Source of the DNA: Verrucomicrobiota bacterium
GTDB taxonomy: Bacteria > Verrucomicrobiota > Verrucomicrobiia > Methylacidiphilales > UBA1321
Assembly (NCBI GenBank): GCA_013286145.1
Contig: JABDGH010000002.1
Coordinates: forward strand, 46,728-110,727
Direction: 5' to 3'
DNA length: 64,000 nucleotides
Part shown: in pieces, positions 1 through 9,135 of the stretch
Numbering within the stretch: the stretch's first letter is position 1
Layout of the letters: each line of letters opens with the position of its first letter
Translations under genes and position numbers: made by a program
The notes under the pieces: generated by a model
What the model was told of the DNA's origin: nothing
Seen by the model: the letters and a program-made list of their open reading frames with translations, nothing else
Databases searched by the model: none

Positions 1-825
1 CAGGTTGATCAAAACCTGGCGTATCCGTGTCGCGTCTCCCAAGTAATCAATCGGCAGGTCGAGATCGAGATCGTATTTCAGTTCAAGGTTCTTGTGGGTT
101 GCCCGAAAGTTTAACAAACCGACAACGTCATGAATCAAATCCATGAGGCTGAAGGCATGGTAATCGAGTTCGAGTTTGCCAAATTCAATTTTGGAGAAAT
201 CCAGGACATCGTTGATAATCGCGAGCAGATTTTCCCCGCTGGAATGGATCGTCTCGAGGAAGTCCTTCTGCTCGGAGTTAAGAGGTGTGCCTCGCATCAG
301 ATCTGTCATGCCGATGATGCCGTTGAGGGGTGTGCGAATCTCATGGCTCATATTGGCCAGGAATTCGGTCTTGGCCCGATTGGAGTATTCCGCTGCATCC
401 TTGGCCTTCTTTATTTCTATCTCCACGGATTTATGAACCGTGATATCACGCGAAATTCCAAATGTCCCCACGATCTCCCCCAGTTGGTTCCGCAAAGGCA
501 TCTTCGTGGTGGATATCCAAAAAACTGTTCCATCTCCCCAGGTTTTTTTCTCTTCCCTGTCCACGAGCGGATTACCCGTTCGCATGATTTCCTGCTCATC
601 GGCGTAGTAGCCCTCTGCTTCTTCGCGCGGGGAAAAATCAAAATCAGTTTTTCCAACTGCATCTTTAGGCGACATTAATCCGTAATGCTTCGCCAGAGCC
701 GGATTTATCTTAATAAACCGGCAATCCCGATCTTTGAAATAAATCAAATCAGGCAGGTTCTCCAACAAATTAGGCAACAAAAATGCAGGGGCCAGGGATG
801 CTGTAGTTGAAGGCTCGGAATCCAT
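1..825 (-). CDS. PAS domain sensor histidine kinase (partial, runs off left edge)
   Basis: This gene is missing from the ORF track because it has no stop inside the window. I translated it by hand from the ATG at 825 (MDSEPSTT...) and it stays open for 275 codons to base 1. Residues about 20-130 form a PAS sensor domain (PDLIYFKDRD, GTFGISRDIT at its end). A HisKA dimerisation domain follows, with the H-box NMSHEIRTPLNGIIG; His161 is the expected phosphorylated residue. The visible end (DATRIRQVLINL) is the N-box start of the HATPase domain, so the ATP-binding part lies outside. No membrane segment is visible, so the sensor is probably cytoplasmic. Hybrid kinases of this type often carry receiver domains further on; that cannot be judged here. 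Confidence 0.93.
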   Translation of the reverse strand, partial: MDSEPSTTASLAPAFLLPNLLENLPDLIYFKDRDCRFIKINPALAKHYGLMSPKDAVGKTDFDFSPREEAEGYYADEQEIMRTGNPLVDREEKKTWGDGTVFWISTTKMPLRNQLGEIVGTFGISRDITVHKSVEIEIKKAKDAAEYSNRAKTEFLANMSHEIRTPLNGIIGMTDLMRGTPLNSEQKDFLETIHSSGENLLAIINDVLDFSKIEFGKLELDYHAFSLMDLIHDVVGLLNFRATHKNLELKYDLDLDLPIDYLGDATRIRQVLINL

Positions 826-1179
826 AATTTTTTTGGATTATTTTGCTTTAACGTGCGGTGCAATTCATGGGTAATTTTATTCTGAAGCTACCAATTGCAA
901 CAATGCCTCTGACGGAAAGACTACACGCCAGACATTAGAATACTCTTTTAATAAAAAACACAAAAATATTTCTCTGGATAAATACTTGGCAATTGCAATC
1001 GCGAGGGTTTCAGGGCCTTCAGGTATTTTGGGTCTCAAAATTTATGACTCTTTTACGGGAAGGTGGCTAAAAAGGGATTCGCATTATCGCGTATTCCCGC
1101 TTGTCGTCGGGCATTTGGCTTAGCATGATGTCGCGATTATGTTTTCTCCCTTCGTCCCCTTTAGGAGCTTGAGCGCGTT
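826..1179. other. intergenic region between divergent genes
   Basis: This AT-rich stretch separates the histidine kinase (minus) from the PpiD-like gene (plus) and must hold both promoters. I see no convincing -35/-10 pair, hairpin or repeat. An AGGAG at 1163-1167 lies 12 bases before the ATG at 1180 and is the likely ribosome binding site of the downstream gene. Confidence 0.5.
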
Positions 1180-2733
1180 ATGATGAGATTTCTTCGCAGC
1201 CAATCGCAGACTGTTTTGATCGTCGTGCTTGCCGTTATCGGCTTCGGTTTTCTCTTTTACGGAAATGCCGGCACCCTGCTGACAAGCACACCCGGTCGTG
1301 TTCATGGTGATTACGGCAAGATCGACGGCGAGGATCTTACCGGGGCGCAGCTTTACGATGCGATTCGCAATACGCGCGATGCATTTATTATCCAGGGCAG
1401 GGGCGCGGATCTGAATCAACCCGGCGCGAATGCGGAAATAGCCGAGGAAGCCTGGCGGCAGCTCCTGCTCCTGCACGAGGCAGATCGTCTTCACATTCAG
1501 GTCAGTGACAAGCAGTTGATCGATTTTATCCACGGCATGTCGATCTTCCAGAAAAACGGCGTTTATAGTCCGGAGGAATTTCAGACCCAACTGACGAATA
1601 TCCAAAACAACCTGCATATCTCTCCCGATATGTTCGAGGCTATCCTGCGCAAAAACCTTCTCATGGAGGCCACTCGCAACGCGCTCTTTTCCGGCGCTCG
1701 CGTATCAGCCCTGGATATTCCCGCTCAATATGAGAGATATAGCGCGCCCGTTCAGGTCAGCCTTGTGAGTTTTGACCTGAAATCCTTCGCCAATTCGGCC
1801 CAGATAACCCCGGACGCCATCCAGGCCGAGTATAAGGCTCACCCTGAAAATCCGGCTTATCGCACGAAGGAAAAGCGCAAGGTCGATTATGTGCTGTTGG
1901 AGTTGACCCCCGAACAGGCCAAGCTGCCGGCCAAGGATAAAAGCGCGGCCAAGAATGCCCTCGGCGAAAAGGCGCTTAATTTTGTGGTGAGTCTCCAGCC
2001 CGATCCTGCCGCTGCGCCGGGCAATATGCCACCTGCCGATTTTATCGAAGGAGCGAAAAAACTTGGATTGACGCCAAAGACGACCGATTTCTTTACCGTC
2101 GAAACACCGCCTGCGGGCTTGCCACCAAGCACCACCTTCAATAACACCGCCTTTTCACTGACGAAGGACAACCCCATCAGCAAAGTCGCGGAGATGGACA
2201 ATGGCGTTGTGGTCATGAATCTCAAGGAAATTCAGCCCAGCGATCTGCGTCCCCTGGAGGAAGTGAAGCCTGAGATTGTCAAAGCGCTCCAGCAGACCCA
2301 GGGTGCCCAAGCCATGGAAGAGGCGGCAAAAAAAGCAGCCCAACAGCTTAAGGCCATCGTTGGGAAAGGCACTGATTTCAAAAACGCTGCCGCTGCATTG
2401 AACCTGAAAGTTGAAACGCGCCCCTCCTTTGTGCCCACTCAGGTCACGGAGAAGGATGCCGGTCTTCGCGCCATCGCTTATGCCGTAACTACTGTTCCGG
2501 TTGGTGGAGTTTCCGATCCCGTGCCAGGCGAGAACGATACGATTCTTATTGTTCATCTCGACAGCCGTGGCAAGGCCGATCCTGCCGGGCTGGCCAAATT
2601 TGAGACCCAATATCGTGGGCAGGAGGAACAGCACCTCCATATTTACGCTTATATCGATTGGGCTAACTGGCAGAGCAATCGCCCCGGCACACGCAAGCCG
2701 CCCAATCTCAATCAATACGGCTCGACGGATTAG
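1180..2733 (+). CDS. PpiD/SurA-like peptidyl-prolyl isomerase, membrane-anchored
   Basis: The 517-residue protein begins with a single N-terminal membrane segment (TVLIVVLAVIGFGFLFYGNAG, about residues 12-32), followed by a SurA_N-type helical chaperone region (residues about 45-200) and a C-terminal region that resembles a divergent parvulin domain (VAEMDNGVVVMNLKEIQP) repeated with weaker similarity further on. Topology and layout match PpiD, an inner-membrane-anchored periplasmic folding helper for outer-membrane proteins. The start is ATG 1180 (tandem ATG at 1183) behind AGGAG. Canonical parvulin active-site residues are not obvious, so it may act as a chaperone rather than an enzyme. The gene ends directly against the convergent gene at 2734. 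Confidence 0.75.
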   Translation: MMRFLRSQSQTVLIVVLAVIGFGFLFYGNAGTLLTSTPGRVHGDYGKIDGEDLTGAQLYDAIRNTRDAFIIQGRGADLNQPGANAEIAEEAWRQLLLLHEADRLHIQVSDKQLIDFIHGMSIFQKNGVYSPEEFQTQLTNIQNNLHISPDMFEAILRKNLLMEATRNALFSGARVSALDIPAQYERYSAPVQVSLVSFDLKSFANSAQITPDAIQAEYKAHPENPAYRTKEKRKVDYVLLELTPEQAKLPAKDKSAAKNALGEKALNFVVSLQPDPAAAPGNMPPADFIEGAKKLGLTPKTTDFFTVETPPAGLPPSTTFNNTAFSLTKDNPISKVAEMDNGVVVMNLKEIQPSDLRPLEEVKPEIVKALQQTQGAQAMEEAAKKAAQQLKAIVGKGTDFKNAAAALNLKVETRPSFVPTQVTEKDAGLRAIAYAVTTVPVGGVSDPVPGENDTILIVHLDSRGKADPAGLAKFETQYRGQEEQHLHIYAYIDWANWQSNRPGTRKPPNLNQYGSTD

Positions 2734-3561
2734 TTAAAAAAGTAAATCCCGCAGTACCTGGCCCGCCACGTAGAGCGTGCCGCGCCAGGAGTAGCAGAAA
2801 TTCTCCGTATCCTGTCCGGCGATGGGGGAGAGATAGCCGCGCGAGATATTATATTCGATCTGCTGATTCAGCGTCTGCTCGAGCCTTGCCCGGGCCGCTT
2901 TCGCCGTATGTTCCCCGGCAATAAGGTCGCCGGGCGTCACGCCGTTGATTTCGAGAAAATCGAGATGGGCCTGATAAAGTTCCGCCACATCCTGGCAATG
3001 AAGCGCACGAAAAACCGCAACATTAGGCGGCATGACCAGCCCGTAGGTCAGCGGATAATCCCAGGTCACCCAACGCCGCTCATCCTTCCCGTTGGAAGTG
3101 AAGGCGATGAAATGAAAGCCGATCGCTCCCTGGGCGATGTAACCAACTGTGGCCTGGGTTAACTCGTCTTCGCGGGCAAAAATGCGATAGTATTGTTCAT
3201 GCTGGGCTGGTTGCAGTCGGCATTCGTCCAGATTTTGAAATCCCAGTTCGACCAACGCGCTGGTAATCTCGGACAATTCCTCGAACTCTTCCCGCGGTGC
3301 GCGCGCGTCCGCCAATTCGCGATGCCGGGGCACACGCAACTTGCGCAGGACAAACACCATTTCCCAAATCGGGAAAAATATCCAAGCGAGCAACATGATC
3401 AGGGCTAGTGGAACTGATTTGGTGAGAAAGTAAGTCGCCAGCCCGCTGGCCAGCCAGATCATGCCCATGCCGAGCTTCCGGCAACTGATGGACTCCATCT
3501 GGAGCAGGGAAAGGCCGCCGAGCAGCACGACAAAACATCCAAGAAATTCGCGTAAATCCAT
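2734..3561 (-). CDS. hypothetical membrane protein
   Basis: I do not recognise this 275-residue protein. The N-terminus holds two or three membrane segments (FLGCFVVLLGGLSLL, MGMIWLASGLATYFL, LALIMLLAWIFFPIW), ending near residue 70, followed by a soluble part of about 200 residues. The soluble part alternates charged helices and strands (QYYRIFAREDEL, GYIAQGAIGFHFIAF) without a catalytic motif I can name. Its stop abuts the stop of the convergent PpiD-like gene, so the two transcripts probably share a termination zone. The ATG at 3561 is well placed and no earlier in-frame start is needed. Confidence 0.75.
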   Translation of the reverse strand: MDLREFLGCFVVLLGGLSLLQMESISCRKLGMGMIWLASGLATYFLTKSVPLALIMLLAWIFFPIWEMVFVLRKLRVPRHRELADARAPREEFEELSEITSALVELGFQNLDECRLQPAQHEQYYRIFAREDELTQATVGYIAQGAIGFHFIAFTSNGKDERRWVTWDYPLTYGLVMPPNVAVFRALHCQDVAELYQAHLDFLEINGVTPGDLIAGEHTAKAARARLEQTLNQQIEYNISRGYLSPIAGQDTENFCYSWRGTLYVAGQVLRDLLF

Positions 3562-3699
3562 TTGTAATTATTTTAAGATGAGGAGAAAAATCGGCAGATA
3601 TAAGGTTATTTTTAGGAACCTGCCTTAAAGATACCGCCAGAATCGCATTCACGCGATATTTGACGGCTCTGCCCTCTGCTCACATACTGCCTTGAATCT

Positions 3700-4455
3700 A
3701 TGCTGATGCCTCACGCGGTCAACTTTTTTGCCGAAGTCGGAATTGTCTATGCCTTCTGGCATTCGAACCTTGCGGGGAAACTGGTCATCGCTTTCCTTGT
3801 TTTCGGCTCGATCTTTAGCTGGTCCGTCATGCTGATGAAAATCGTCATGATTCGTCGGGCCAAGGCCGAAACAAGCCGATTCTTGCGTCGTTTCCGTGTC
3901 GCACGTAAACCGCTGGCCATCTATCAAAACCGCGAAATTTATTCCAACTCGCCTGCCTATGCGGTCTATCTCGCCGGTTGCAAGGAACTCACTTTTCATC
4001 TCCTGGGCACTCCCGAATTGGATGATACCTTCTCCAGCCGACTGGCTGAGGCCGACCGCATCTCTGCCACCGCCATGAACGCAGTCCGTTCGGCCATGGA
4101 GCGTGAAGTGGGCGAGCAGGCCCTGCGCTTGGAGGATCGCATGACCGTGCTGGCCACCGCCGTAAGTGGCGCGCCCTTTCTTGGGTTGCTCGGGACGGTC
4201 TGGGGCGTGATGGACACTTTCAGCGCCATCGCCGCTTCAAATAACGCCAGCCTCACCACCATGGCGCCGGGTGTTTCGGGCGCGTTGATTACCACCGTCA
4301 CCGGCCTCCTCGTCGCCATCCCGGCCATGTTCGGTTATAATTTTCTCGTCGTTACGCTTCGTGGCATGATCCTGCAACTCGATAACTTCGCGGCGGAACT
4401 TGCCTCCTCCTTCGATCATCGGTACCTCGATACCGGCTCACCCGCCCCGCGATAA
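3700..4455 (+). CDS. MotA/TolQ/ExbB proton channel family protein
   Basis: This 251-residue protein has the TolQ/ExbB layout: one N-terminal membrane helix (about residues 24-48), a cytoplasmic loop rich in charged residues, then two helices at about 150-175 and 190-215. The conserved core SGAPFLGLLGTVWGVMDTF followed by ALITTVTGLLVAIPAM is the family signature. Such proteins form the inner-membrane stator channel that uses proton flow to energise outer-membrane processes (TolQ in Tol-Pal, ExbB in TonB systems). The TolR/ExbD partner follows 24 bases downstream. No tolA, tolB, pal or tonB is adjacent, so which system it serves is undecided. Confidence 0.92.
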   Translation: MLMPHAVNFFAEVGIVYAFWHSNLAGKLVIAFLVFGSIFSWSVMLMKIVMIRRAKAETSRFLRRFRVARKPLAIYQNREIYSNSPAYAVYLAGCKELTFHLLGTPELDDTFSSRLAEADRISATAMNAVRSAMEREVGEQALRLEDRMTVLATAVSGAPFLGLLGTVWGVMDTFSAIAASNNASLTTMAPGVSGALITTVTGLLVAIPAMFGYNFLVVTLRGMILQLDNFAAELASSFDHRYLDTGSPAPR

Positions 4456-4479
4456 CGAAGTGCATTTTCTCCTGCCAAC

Positions 4480-4893
4480 ATGAAGCGTTACTCCCAGCGT
4501 TCCGGACACTCGGCAATGGCGGAACTGAACGTCACGCCGCTACTCGACCTGGCATTTGTGCTCCTCATCATCTTTATCATCACCACACCGCTGCTCGAAA
4601 GTAACATCCCCTTGTCCCTGCCGGTTGCTCCCGACCATAACAATCAAGCGCCCGATCCCAAGTCGATCCGCACCGTCAGCATCGACAAAAGCGGACGCAT
4701 CTACCTCGAATCGAAGCCGATTGAACTCCCGGTGCTGGAACAGGAACTCATCGCCTTTCGCGTAGCTACTCCCGATGCTGCCGTCGTCGTGCGCGCCGAT
4801 AAGTCGCTCCGCTACCAGCAGGTCGTCGATGTCATGGACATCCTCCAGCGCGCCAAGATCAGCCGGATGCACCTGGAAAACGTCGCGCCTTAA
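4480..4893 (+). CDS. ExbD/TolR family biopolymer transport protein
   Basis: The 137-residue protein has a short cytoplasmic N-terminus (AMAELNVTPLLDLAFVLLIIF) running into one membrane helix, with the conserved Asp (LLD) that carries protons in ExbD/TolR. A periplasmic domain follows (VSIDKSGRIYL, VVVRADKSLRYQQVVDVMDILQRAKI), typical of the family in sequence and length. It forms the second subunit of the channel encoded by the preceding gene and is surely co-transcribed with it. The gene is convergent with the GT39-like gene that ends at 4912. Confidence 0.93.
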   Translation: MKRYSQRSGHSAMAELNVTPLLDLAFVLLIIFIITTPLLESNIPLSLPVAPDHNNQAPDPKSIRTVSIDKSGRIYLESKPIELPVLEQELIAFRVATPDAAVVVRADKSLRYQQVVDVMDILQRAKISRMHLENVAP

Positions 4894-4911
4894 GAGATTG
4901 CCAAAAGATTT

Positions 4912-6420
4912 TCAAGGAGAGGCTGTCGCCGCAGGCTGAACGGAAAAGAGATACACCTCGGTGCCGGGCAATTCCTTTTGCTCAAGCAGATGGTAGCGGG
5001 ATTGCAGCCAAGGGAGGAGTTGGTGTTGCCGATCACCGTGATCCAGACGTGCACAAATGACGGCAAACCGGCCCGATCCGTCAAGCTGATCCCTGAAATT
5101 GCGTACATCCGTATCGAAAGTAGCCGGATTCAGGACGCTGAACCCGAGGATGGGAGCCGATCCATGATAGTAACGGGCAACGACCTCCCCAAGATAATGC
5201 GCGCTGACGACGATAACCTTGGGTTTGGCATCCAGTTGCTCCACAAACCTGGAAGCTGCGCGCAGATCTTCCCGTCCATACTCGGGGCTGAAATAGAAAT
5301 GATAAAGCGCCAGCGAAAGAAATAGGCCGTAAAGCACGGCAATCCACCGGAGAAACAGGCCGTCCCGCCATAGGGCACGCACTCCAACAGCCATGATCAA
5401 CCCAAAAGGGATCAACGCGAGAAAGGCATAGCGGGGATTATACGTGACCGTTGGCTTGAGGAGGCTGATCACGGCGGGGCCAAGTAAAAAGATGCAGAGA
5501 CCGCCGAACCCAAACGTGAATAAAAATAAATCCTTCCGCAGCGCCCAAAGTCCGCGACCCGATATAACCACGATCACCATCAATGCCACCAGCGTGAGAA
5601 CCGTTTGCGCCGGGTGCAGGGAGAAGTATTTCGCGCCCATCGTTTGCAGGTCATTCGTGCTGGGGCCCAAGTCGAATCCGAATCCAAAGGAATAAAATGT
5701 GTAGATAATCGCCGACCAGGGAGGTCCCTTATAAAACTGTGCGCCCTCGGGTAAATTGGAAACCTGCACCATCCGAATCAGCCACGGGACAAAAAGGGCA
5801 AAGGAAATGATTAGCGTCACGAGAAGGCTAATCGAACGCATCGGGCCAAGTTTTTTCCATTGAACGAGAAGGAGTAAACCGCACAACCCAAGTAAAAAAA
5901 AGCCGTAGGAGAACGTGTAGTTGGCCAGAACCGATAAGAAGCCGAAGACGATCAAATAACCGATCTTCTTTTCCTGGAAAAAAAGAATCAGGCAGAGAAG
6001 GGCCGCGCTGGCCTCCAATCCCAGCAGCGCGTACATCCTCATTTCATCGCTGTATCCGAGATGAAAGGGTGATAGTGACAGGAAGGCTGCCATGATCCAC
6101 GCGGTTCTTGTATCCAGCACCCGACAACCGATCAAAAAGAAGATTCCACAGGTTAGCGCGCCAAAAATTGCGCTCGGAAGTCGCGTCCATGTCTCGGAAT
6201 CGCCGCCTTTCAGCCACTGTTGCATGAAAAGGTAATAGAGTGGCGGTTTATTTGTTTCCGTTTCCTGAAGGGCAACGAGCATTTGCGGCCAGGGCAACCG
6301 ACTATTTTTCAACGTCAGGATTTCATCATACCAATAGCCCTGTTGGTTCAGGCTGATGAAACGTAATAGAAACGCCACCGTCACGATAAGCCCAAACGAA
6401 ATGGCCTTGGAGCGGTTCAT
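4912..6420 (-). CDS. GT39-like (PMT/ArnT-type) membrane glycosyltransferase
   Basis: This 502-residue protein has about ten to twelve membrane helices. The N-terminus, LRFISLNQQGYWYDE, matches the GT39/ArnT-type first periplasmic loop with its catalytic acidic residue (the D/E in YDEI). ETNKPPLYYLFMQQWL is another feature of this group (the N-x-PPLYY loop). Such enzymes move a sugar from a polyprenyl-phosphate donor to lipid A, a glycan or protein on the outer face of the inner membrane. The upstream GT2 gene, 14 bases away, is of the kind that makes such donors, so the two probably act in sequence. The acceptor cannot be read from the sequence. Confidence 0.85.
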   Translation of the reverse strand: MNRSKAISFGLIVTVAFLLRFISLNQQGYWYDEILTLKNSRLPWPQMLVALQETETNKPPLYYLFMQQWLKGGDSETWTRLPSAIFGALTCGIFFLIGCRVLDTRTAWIMAAFLSLSPFHLGYSDEMRMYALLGLEASAALLCLILFFQEKKIGYLIVFGFLSVLANYTFSYGFFLLGLCGLLLLVQWKKLGPMRSISLLVTLIISFALFVPWLIRMVQVSNLPEGAQFYKGPPWSAIIYTFYSFGFGFDLGPSTNDLQTMGAKYFSLHPAQTVLTLVALMVIVVISGRGLWALRKDLFLFTFGFGGLCIFLLGPAVISLLKPTVTYNPRYAFLALIPFGLIMAVGVRALWRDGLFLRWIAVLYGLFLSLALYHFYFSPEYGREDLRAASRFVEQLDAKPKVIVVSAHYLGEVVARYYHGSAPILGFSVLNPATFDTDVRNFRDQLDGSGRFAVICARLDHGDRQHQLLPWLQSRYHLLEQKELPGTEVYLFSVQPAATASP

Positions 6421-6434
6421 TATAAAAACCGGGC

Positions 6435-7382
6435 TTACAGGCTGTGGTCATCCGCCACGACATAGAGCGGGCGGCTAAGGGACTGCCTGTAAATCCTCGA
6501 GATGTATTCGCCGAGAATTCCGACCGAGATGAGTTGTGCGCCGCCAAGCAGCAAGACAATCATGAGCAGGGATGTCCACCCCGGTGGATTGGCATTGAGT
6601 ACCCATTTTCCATACAACGCATAGCCGCCGTAGAGAAGCCCCAGCAAGATCGCTCCCAGGCCGCAGCCCGTCGATATTCTCAACGGCAGTGAGGAATAGC
6701 CAAAAAAAGCGCTGGCGGCCAAGTTCATTAACTTACGCAGCGTATATTTGGTTTCCCCGGCGGCACGTTCGGGTCGGTCGTAGGGAACGCCCACCTGTTT
6801 AAATCCGACCCAGCTTCTCAGTCCTCGCAACAAAAGATCCTTCTCGGGCATTTGTTTGATGATATTTGCGGCACGACGGCTGATCAGGCCGAAATCGCCC
6901 GCATCCAGCGGAATTGAAACATCGGCCATTTTTTGAAACAGAAGATAGAAAATTTTGTAGGAGAGCTTCAGCCAAAGCCCCGAGTCTCTTCGCTTCCGAA
7001 TGCCATAGACGACATCGTAACCTTTCTCGAAGTGACTCAGGAATGCCGCGAATAGCTCGGGCGGATCTTGCAGATCGGCGTCGATGAAAATGATGGCTTC
7101 GCCGGAAGCCTTCTCCAGCCCCGCCATCAGAGCAGCCTGATGGCCAAAATTTCGTGAAAATCGCCGAAGCAAAAGTTTGCCGGGGAATAGGCTGGCTTGA
7201 TCCAAAATTCGTTGGGCTGAATCGTCAACGCTGCCGTCATCAACCAGGATCAATTCCCATGTATAGCGATCCAATTGACGCACGGTCGCGGCAAGCCGCT
7301 CCAAAAGAAGCGTGATCATCGCGGCTTCGTTGAAGACCGGAATGACGATGGAAATTTTGGAACCGGTCGGAACGTTGGCCAT
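6435..7382 (-). CDS. GT2 polyprenyl-phosphate glycosyltransferase (GtrB/DPM1-like)
   Basis: Starting at ATG 7382 (MANVPTGSKISIVIPVFNEA), this gives about 315 residues. The track start at 7421 is a TTG with an unlike leader, so I prefer the ATG. The GT2 domain shows VIPVFNE, LILVDDGSVDDS and the metal-binding IFIDADLQDPPE. Two C-terminal membrane helices follow (around FFGYSSLPL...LGAILLGLLYGGYAL and SLLMIVLLLGGAQLISVGIL), as in GtrB and ArnC, and the EYISRIYRQ motif is typical. It likely transfers a hexose from a nucleotide sugar onto undecaprenyl phosphate at the cytoplasmic face. The product would feed the GT39-like gene just downstream. Confidence 0.9.
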   Translation of the reverse strand: MANVPTGSKISIVIPVFNEAAMITLLLERLAATVRQLDRYTWELILVDDGSVDDSAQRILDQASLFPGKLLLRRFSRNFGHQAALMAGLEKASGEAIIFIDADLQDPPELFAAFLSHFEKGYDVVYGIRKRRDSGLWLKLSYKIFYLLFQKMADVSIPLDAGDFGLISRRAANIIKQMPEKDLLLRGLRSWVGFKQVGVPYDRPERAAGETKYTLRKLMNLAASAFFGYSSLPLRISTGCGLGAILLGLLYGGYALYGKWVLNANPPGWTSLLMIVLLLGGAQLISVGILGEYISRIYRQSLSRPLYVVADDHSL

Positions 7383-7511
7383 ATCGGTACGAGTGTGACG
7401 CTTGGAGGATGAAAATAGCAATCCTTGGATTAGGGTCTATCCGAAAATCGTTGGCGGCTATCAAAAATTCTTTCAGCGTGATCCGAGCCGACTTTTCGGA
7501 CAGCCTAGGGC

Positions 7512-8558
7512 ATGTCCCGATTTTCACAGCAACGGCAAACGCCGGGAGCGCGCACGGCTGATTACGAATATGAATTGCCCCCGGAGTTGATCGCAACGCA
7601 TCCGACAGCCCAGCGCATGGAATCGCGGTTGCTGGTTTATCACCGGGCGACGGATCGGGTGGAGCATCGTCACTTTTACGATCTCCCGGAATATCTCACT
7701 CCTGATGATCTTCTGGTGCTGAACGATTCCAAGGTTCGACCTGCGGCCCTGGCCACCAGCGACGGCCGTCTGGAAGTTTTATTATTAGAGGAGACAAGTC
7801 CTCAACATTGGGTGGCGCTTGTCAAACCGGGTGCGCGGGCCAAGCCGGGCATGCGCCTGACTTTCACTTCCCGTTCCGGTGATGTCGAAAAGCCCATCGA
7901 AGCGGAGGTGTTGAAAACGCTTCCCGGTGGCGAGCGCGTCCTCCGTTTTTTTACGGCACTAGACCTTGATACGATGGGTGAGATGCCGCTGCCGCCCTAC
8001 ATTCGCAAGCGACGCGTAACGCTGGGCGAGAGCGAACATTTGCCCGAGGATTTTGAACGGTACCAGACGGTTTATGCCCGCCAATTGGGGTCAGTCGCGG
8101 CCCCCACGGCGGGACTTCATTTCACGCCGGAATTGTTGGCGCGATTTCCTCATACTTTCGTTACCTTGCATGTGGGACTCGGCACCTTTCGGCCTGTGAA
8201 AACCGAATATCTCGATGATCACGAAATGCACGAGGAAACCTATTCGATACCGGATGGATTTGAGGCGGCGTATGAAGCGGCCGGGCGTGTGATTGCGGTG
8301 GGCACAACCTCGGCGCGTGTTTTGGAGGCCGCTCCCCACTTACGCCCGTACAAGGGACGCACCCGTATTTTCATCCATCCTCCGTACGAATTCAAACGCG
8401 TCGATGCGTTGCTCACCAATTTTCATTTGCCTCATTCGACGCTGCTCATGCTGGTGAGCGCGCTGGTGGGACGCGAACGTCTGCTGGAAATTTACCGTGA
8501 AGCGGTGGGATTAAAATACCGCTTTTTCAGCTACGGCGATGCCATGCTGATTTTATGA
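7512..8558 (+). CDS. queA: S-adenosylmethionine:tRNA ribosyltransferase-isomerase
   Basis: QueA transfers and isomerises the ribosyl part of SAM onto 7-aminomethyl-7-deazaguanine in tRNA, giving epoxyqueuosine at the wobble base of Asn, Asp, His and Tyr tRNAs. The 348-residue length fits the family. Clear motifs are ELIATHP near the N-terminus, LVLNDSKVRPA, GSVAAPTAGLHFT, GTTSARVLEA and NFHLPHSTLLMLVSAL. The predicted start adds about 14 residues ahead of the usual YEYELPPELI beginning; an internal start is possible. It overlaps the next gene by 4 bases (ATGA). No tgt, queC/D/E/F or queG is visible in the window. Confidence 0.97.
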   Translation: MSRFSQQRQTPGARTADYEYELPPELIATHPTAQRMESRLLVYHRATDRVEHRHFYDLPEYLTPDDLLVLNDSKVRPAALATSDGRLEVLLLEETSPQHWVALVKPGARAKPGMRLTFTSRSGDVEKPIEAEVLKTLPGGERVLRFFTALDLDTMGEMPLPPYIRKRRVTLGESEHLPEDFERYQTVYARQLGSVAAPTAGLHFTPELLARFPHTFVTLHVGLGTFRPVKTEYLDDHEMHEETYSIPDGFEAAYEAAGRVIAVGTTSARVLEAAPHLRPYKGRTRIFIHPPYEFKRVDALLTNFHLPHSTLLMLVSALVGRERLLEIYREAVGLKYRFFSYGDAMLIL

Positions 8559-8896
8559 GGCGCGCAGATAAGACACAGACGAAAAGGCACATGATCGCCC
8601 TAGCCCTGACCTGGGATGGATCGCGCTGGCCGGTGAAAAAATTACCGCCCAAAGCCCGAGCTTTCCTTAAGGGCAAATCGGGGAAGGCATTGGCGGCAAC
8701 GGCCACGCAACTTTCCAAGCTTTTTGCGAATGATGAAATTAAGGAGATACGAATCTGCTGGATCCCTCGGTTGAAGGGAGGCGATGACGTCATGACGAAA
8801 CCGTTTGTTCCGCCACAGGGCAAACGGCTTGGGTTTGTTGCCTCCCGAGGCATTCGTTTTGGCGATATTCTGGGTGTGATCTATCGAAGAAGATAG
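8555..8896 (+). CDS. small conserved-type hypothetical protein coupled to queA
   Basis: The ATG lies inside the last codons of queA (ATGA overlap), which argues for translational coupling and a real gene. The 113-residue product is basic and soluble, with no signal peptide or membrane helix. Phrases such as EIKEIRICWIPRLKGGDDVMTKPF and GKRLGFVASRGIRFGDILGVIYRR suggest a compact alpha/beta protein. I do not recognise a family. Its coupling to a tRNA-modifying enzyme hints at an RNA-linked role, but that is only context. Confidence 0.65.
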   Translation: MRRADKTQTKRHMIALALTWDGSRWPVKKLPPKARAFLKGKSGKALAATATQLSKLFANDEIKEIRICWIPRLKGGDDVMTKPFVPPQGKRLGFVASRGIRFGDILGVIYRRR

Positions 8897-8910
8897 ATCA
8901 GCAATACCTT

Positions 8911-9135
8911 TTACGTCTCGTGGCAGGAACGGCCCGGGATGCAGACGCACGGATGAACCTGATCGTCATCATGGCCAAGAGCCGAAAGCGTTTTGTTGCA
9001 CCAGAAGAAGGACTGATCATCGTGGTAGCTTTCGGCGTCGAGTGCGCTCGCGGCCAGGCTGGGGATGTACATGCGTTTGGTGCGCAGGTGACGACAGGGT
9101 AATGAGGGAGCGGGTTGTTCGGGTGGCGTCTTCAT
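8911..9135 (-). CDS. small Cys-rich protein at the end of the xanthine dehydrogenase cluster
   Basis: This 74-residue ORF starts with ATG overlapping the stop of the FAD-subunit gene (ATGA), as the other joins in this cluster do. Its residues form a cysteine pattern, PCRHLRTKRMYIP ... FFWCNKTL ... HPCVCIPGRSC, that looks like a metal-binding or Fe-S mini-protein rather than noise. From memory, similar short proteins with CRxLRxKxMY and GRSC endings occur beside molybdenum hydroxylases in other bacteria; I cannot verify this here. It could be a small redox partner or a maturation factor. It has no signal peptide. Confidence 0.6.
   Translation of the reverse strand: MKTPPEQPAPSLPCRHLRTKRMYIPSLAASALDAESYHDDQSFFWCNKTLSALGHDDDQVHPCVCIPGRSCHET

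Noticed and set aside
130-678. 182-residue plus-strand ORF at the left edge
   Set aside because: The minus strand encodes an uninterrupted PAS/HisKA protein across the same bases.
826-1179. A riboswitch or small RNA in the first long intergenic gap
   Set aside because: No conserved aptamer core or strong stem is visible by eye.
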